This document shows positions 62,112-64,000 of a DNA stretch of 64,000 bases, piece by piece; positions within the stretch are counted from its first letter, which is position 1; every line of letters starts with the position of its first letter. Both the position numbers and the translations under genes were made by a program. Under the pieces are notes generated by a model, which did no database searches, was not told the origin of the DNA, and saw nothing but the letters and a program-made list of their open reading frames with translations. The DNA comes from Streptomyces sp. D2-8 (GTDB lineage: Bacteria; Actinomycetota; Actinomycetes; Streptomycetales; Streptomycetaceae), in NCBI RefSeq assembly GCF_023184515.1, contig NZ_JAAHBP010000001.1, positions 124,001 through 188,000 of the forward strand. Reading direction: 5' to 3'.

Positions 62112-63047
62112 ATGGCCCTCTCCCGCCCGGCCCTCATCACCCTCACCGCCCTCGCGCCGGTCTCCTGGGGCACCACCTACGCCGTCACCACCGAGTTCCT
62201 CCCGCCCGACCGCCCCCTGTTCACCGCCCTGGTGCGCGCCCTGCCCGCCGGTCTGCTGCTGCTCGCCCTCGCCCGGGTGCTGCCGCGCGGTGCCTGGTGG
62301 TGGAAGGCCGCGGTGCTCGGCGCGCTGAACATCGGCGCCTTCTTCCCCTTGCTGTTCCTCTCCGCGTACCGGCTGCCCGGCGGTCTGGCGGCGGTCGTCG
62401 GCTCGGCCGGTCCGCTGTTCGTGGCGGGTCTCTCGGTGTTCCTGCTCGGACAGCGGCCGTCGGCGCGCACGCTGGTGACCGGGGCCGTGGCCGCGTTCGG
62501 CGTCAGCCTCGTCGTCCTGCGGGCCGCGGGGGCGCTGGACACGCTCGGCCTGCTGGCGGCCGTCGCCGCCACGGCCTCGATGTCCACCGGCACCGTGCTC
62601 ACCCAGCGCTGGGGACGCCCCGAGGGCGTCGGACCGCTGGCGCTGACCGGCTGGCAGCTGACCGCCGGAGGCCTGCTCATCGCGCCGCTCACCTTCCTGG
62701 CCGAGGGCGCTCCGCCGGCGCTGGACGGCCGGGCGGCCGGCGGCTACCTCTACCTCGCCGTCGCGAACACGGCACTCGCGTACTGGCTGTGGTTCCGCGG
62801 CATCGGCCGCCTCACCGCCACCCAGGTCACCTTCCTCGGCCCGCTCTCCCCGCTGACCGCGGCCGTCGTCGGCTGGGCAGCGCTCGGGCAGGCGCTGACG
62901 CCCGTGCAACTGGTCGGCATGGGGCTGGCGTTCGGGGCGACGGTGGCGGGGCAGTTCGTCACCCGGCCGTCGCGGACCCCCGGTTCGACCGGGAGGAACG
63001 TCCGCACCGACGCGGCGGACGCGCGGGACGGGGCGTTGCGACGGTAG
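62112..63047 (+). CDS. EamA/DMT-family transporter
   Basis: A 311-residue membrane protein with ten helices in two EamA repeats (TALAPVSWGTTYAVTTEFLP and later VAATASMSTGTVLTQRWG). The drug/metabolite transporter superfamily exports amino acids, metabolites or drugs; the substrate is unknown. ATG 62112 follows AAGGGTG. Divergent from and presumably controlled by the MarR gene. Confidence 0.9.
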   Translation: MALSRPALITLTALAPVSWGTTYAVTTEFLPPDRPLFTALVRALPAGLLLLALARVLPRGAWWWKAAVLGALNIGAFFPLLFLSAYRLPGGLAAVVGSAGPLFVAGLSVFLLGQRPSARTLVTGAVAAFGVSLVVLRAAGALDTLGLLAAVAATASMSTGTVLTQRWGRPEGVGPLALTGWQLTAGGLLIAPLTFLAEGAPPALDGRAAGGYLYLAVANTALAYWLWFRGIGRLTATQVTFLGPLSPLTAAVVGWAALGQALTPVQLVGMGLAFGATVAGQFVTRPSRTPGSTGRNVRTDAADARDGALRR

Positions 63048-63097
63048 AGGCGGGCCGCGCGGGCGCAACGGCCCCGCCCGCCCACGGCTGGGCCGAG

Positions 63098-63146
63098 GGC
63101 AAGCGAAGGGGCGCCCGGCACGCGCCGGACGCCCCCACTGCTTGCC
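63098..63146. terminator. hairpin between EamA and pepN genes
   Basis: Interrupted long stem: GGCAAGC pairs GCTTGCC, GGGGCG pairs CGCCCC and CCGGC pairs GCCGG around a short loop. It lies between the convergent stops at 63047 and 63155. Confidence 0.7.
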
Positions 63147-63154
63147 GTGGCCGG

Positions 63155-64000
63155 TTACTCCCCGGCCGCCGCGTCCGCCCGCTGGGCCCGCAGGGCGCGC
63201 TCCACGCCCGCCCGGGACTCCGAGACCAGACGCCGCAGGGCCGCGTTCGGCTCGGCGGCGGTCAGCCAGGCGTCCGTCTTGTCCAGGGTCGCCTGGGAGA
63301 CCTGGACGGTCGGGTAGAGGCCGACGGCGATCTGCTGGGCCATCTCGTGGGAGCGGGACTCCCAGATGTCCCTGACCACCTCGAAGTACCGGTCCGCGTA
63401 CGGGGCGAGCACCTCGCGCTGGTCGGTCTGGACGAAGCCACCGATGACCGCCTCCTGCACGGCGTTCGGCAGCTTGTCGGAGTCGACGACCGACGCCCAC
63501 GCCTCCGCCTTGGCCTCCGGCGTCGGACGGGCCGCGCGCGCCGTGGCCGCGTGGCGCTCACCGGCGGCCGTGCGGTCACGCTCGTACTCGCCCGCGATCT
63601 CCGCCTCGTCGAACCGGCCGACCGCGGCGAGCCGCTGCACGAACGCCCACCGCAGCTCCGTGTCGACGACCAGGCCCTCGACGGTCTGCGAGCCGTCCAG
63701 CAGCGCGTCCAGCACGTCCAGCTGCTCCGGCGTGCGGGCCGTCGCGGCGAACGCGCGCGCCCACGCCAGCTGGTGGTCGCTGCCCGGAGCCGCCGCCCGC
63801 AGGTGCGCCAGCGTCGCGTCGGTCCAGCGGGCCAGCAGCGCCTCGCGGGCCGCCGGGTCGGCGTACAGGTCGATCGCCAGCTTCACCTGGCGCTGGAGCG
63901 ACTGCACCACGCCGATGTCCGACTCCTTGCCGATGCCGGACAGCACCAGGGACAGGTAGTCGCGGGCCGCGAGCTGGGCGTCGCGGGTCATGTCCCAGGC
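63155..64000 (-). CDS. pepN: aminopeptidase N, C-terminal part only
   Basis: The visible 281 codons are the helical ERAP1-like C-terminal domain of an M1 metallo-aminopeptidase, as in Streptomyces PepN (ARDYLSLVLSGIGKESDIGV, ELRWAFVQRLAAVGRFDEAE, HEMAQQIAVGLYPTVQVSQ). The HEXXH zinc site and the start lie beyond the right edge; the frame is open through position 64000. An ATG at 63991 is internal. Confidence 0.85.
   Translation of the reverse strand, partial: AWDMTRDAQLAARDYLSLVLSGIGKESDIGVVQSLQRQVKLAIDLYADPAAREALLARWTDATLAHLRAAAPGSDHQLAWARAFAATARTPEQLDVLDALLDGSQTVEGLVVDTELRWAFVQRLAAVGRFDEAEIAGEYERDRTAAGERHAATARAARPTPEAKAEAWASVVDSDKLPNAVQEAVIGGFVQTDQREVLAPYADRYFEVVRDIWESRSHEMAQQIAVGLYPTVQVSQATLDKTDAWLTAAEPNAALRRLVSESRAGVERALRAQRADAAAGE

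Overview
The window is high-GC actinobacterial chromosome, almost certainly Streptomyces. Supporting signs are GTG and TTG starts, 4-bp ATGA/GTGA overlaps, a melC1-melC2 tyrosinase pair, a SapB/AmfS-type class III lanthipeptide cluster, a CsnR-type chitosan operon with its operator, a sortase substrate ending in LAETG, and an intergenic hairpin repeat common in Streptomyces.

The left 20 kb looks accessory. It begins with four exopolysaccharide genes on the minus strand: MurJ-like flippase (cut by the window edge), O-antigen ligase/polymerase-like protein, polyprenyl-phosphate sugar-1-phosphate transferase, and GT4 glycosyltransferase. A small secreted protein, melC1-melC2 and a D-2-hydroxyacid dehydrogenase follow. 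Next is the most interesting unit, a class III lanthipeptide locus at about 8.7-20.3 kb: a DesK-like histidine kinase, a large FtsX permease without its own ATPase, a three-domain LanKC synthetase, two precursor genes identical to the base, two half-size ABC exporters, and a convergent LuxR/NarL response regulator. Kinase and regulator sit at opposite ends. The core has two Ser/Ser/Cys motifs but polar residues where SapB and AmfS carry Leu/Val, so the product is probably not SapB. A tRNA-Arg(UCU) gene with a terminator follows; its 3' end faces the accessory side.

From 20.8 kb the content looks like conserved core: two dynamin/YfjP-like GTPases, ssbB, a thioester-domain sortase substrate, two poorly characterised genes (one a truncated HAD protein), ettA, a hotdog thioesterase with a partner gene, a truncated haemoglobin and a PIMT-like methyltransferase. 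A signalling operon on the minus strand (43.5-32.7 kb) follows: GlnX, GlnH, a coiled-coil protein, PknG, PP2C phosphatase, VWA protein and FHA protein. It joins an amino-acid sensor, kinase, phosphatase and phosphothreonine reader, and three of its proteins carry zinc ribbons. The csnR-E-F-G-H-K operon (50.7-44.0 kb) takes up and uses chitosan-derived glucosamine oligomers, and a perfect CsnR box lies upstream of it.

The right end holds an MscS channel, an HNH endonuclease, a PadR-controlled ABC transporter with a palindromic operator, a secreted GH84-type glycosidase, a small triple-repeat protein abutting malQ, a small membrane protein, a divergent MarR/EamA pair with an 11-bp inverted repeat, and the C-terminal part of aminopeptidase N. 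Convergent gene ends are mostly marked by strong hairpins. No insertion sequence, integrase, CRISPR array or rRNA gene was seen.
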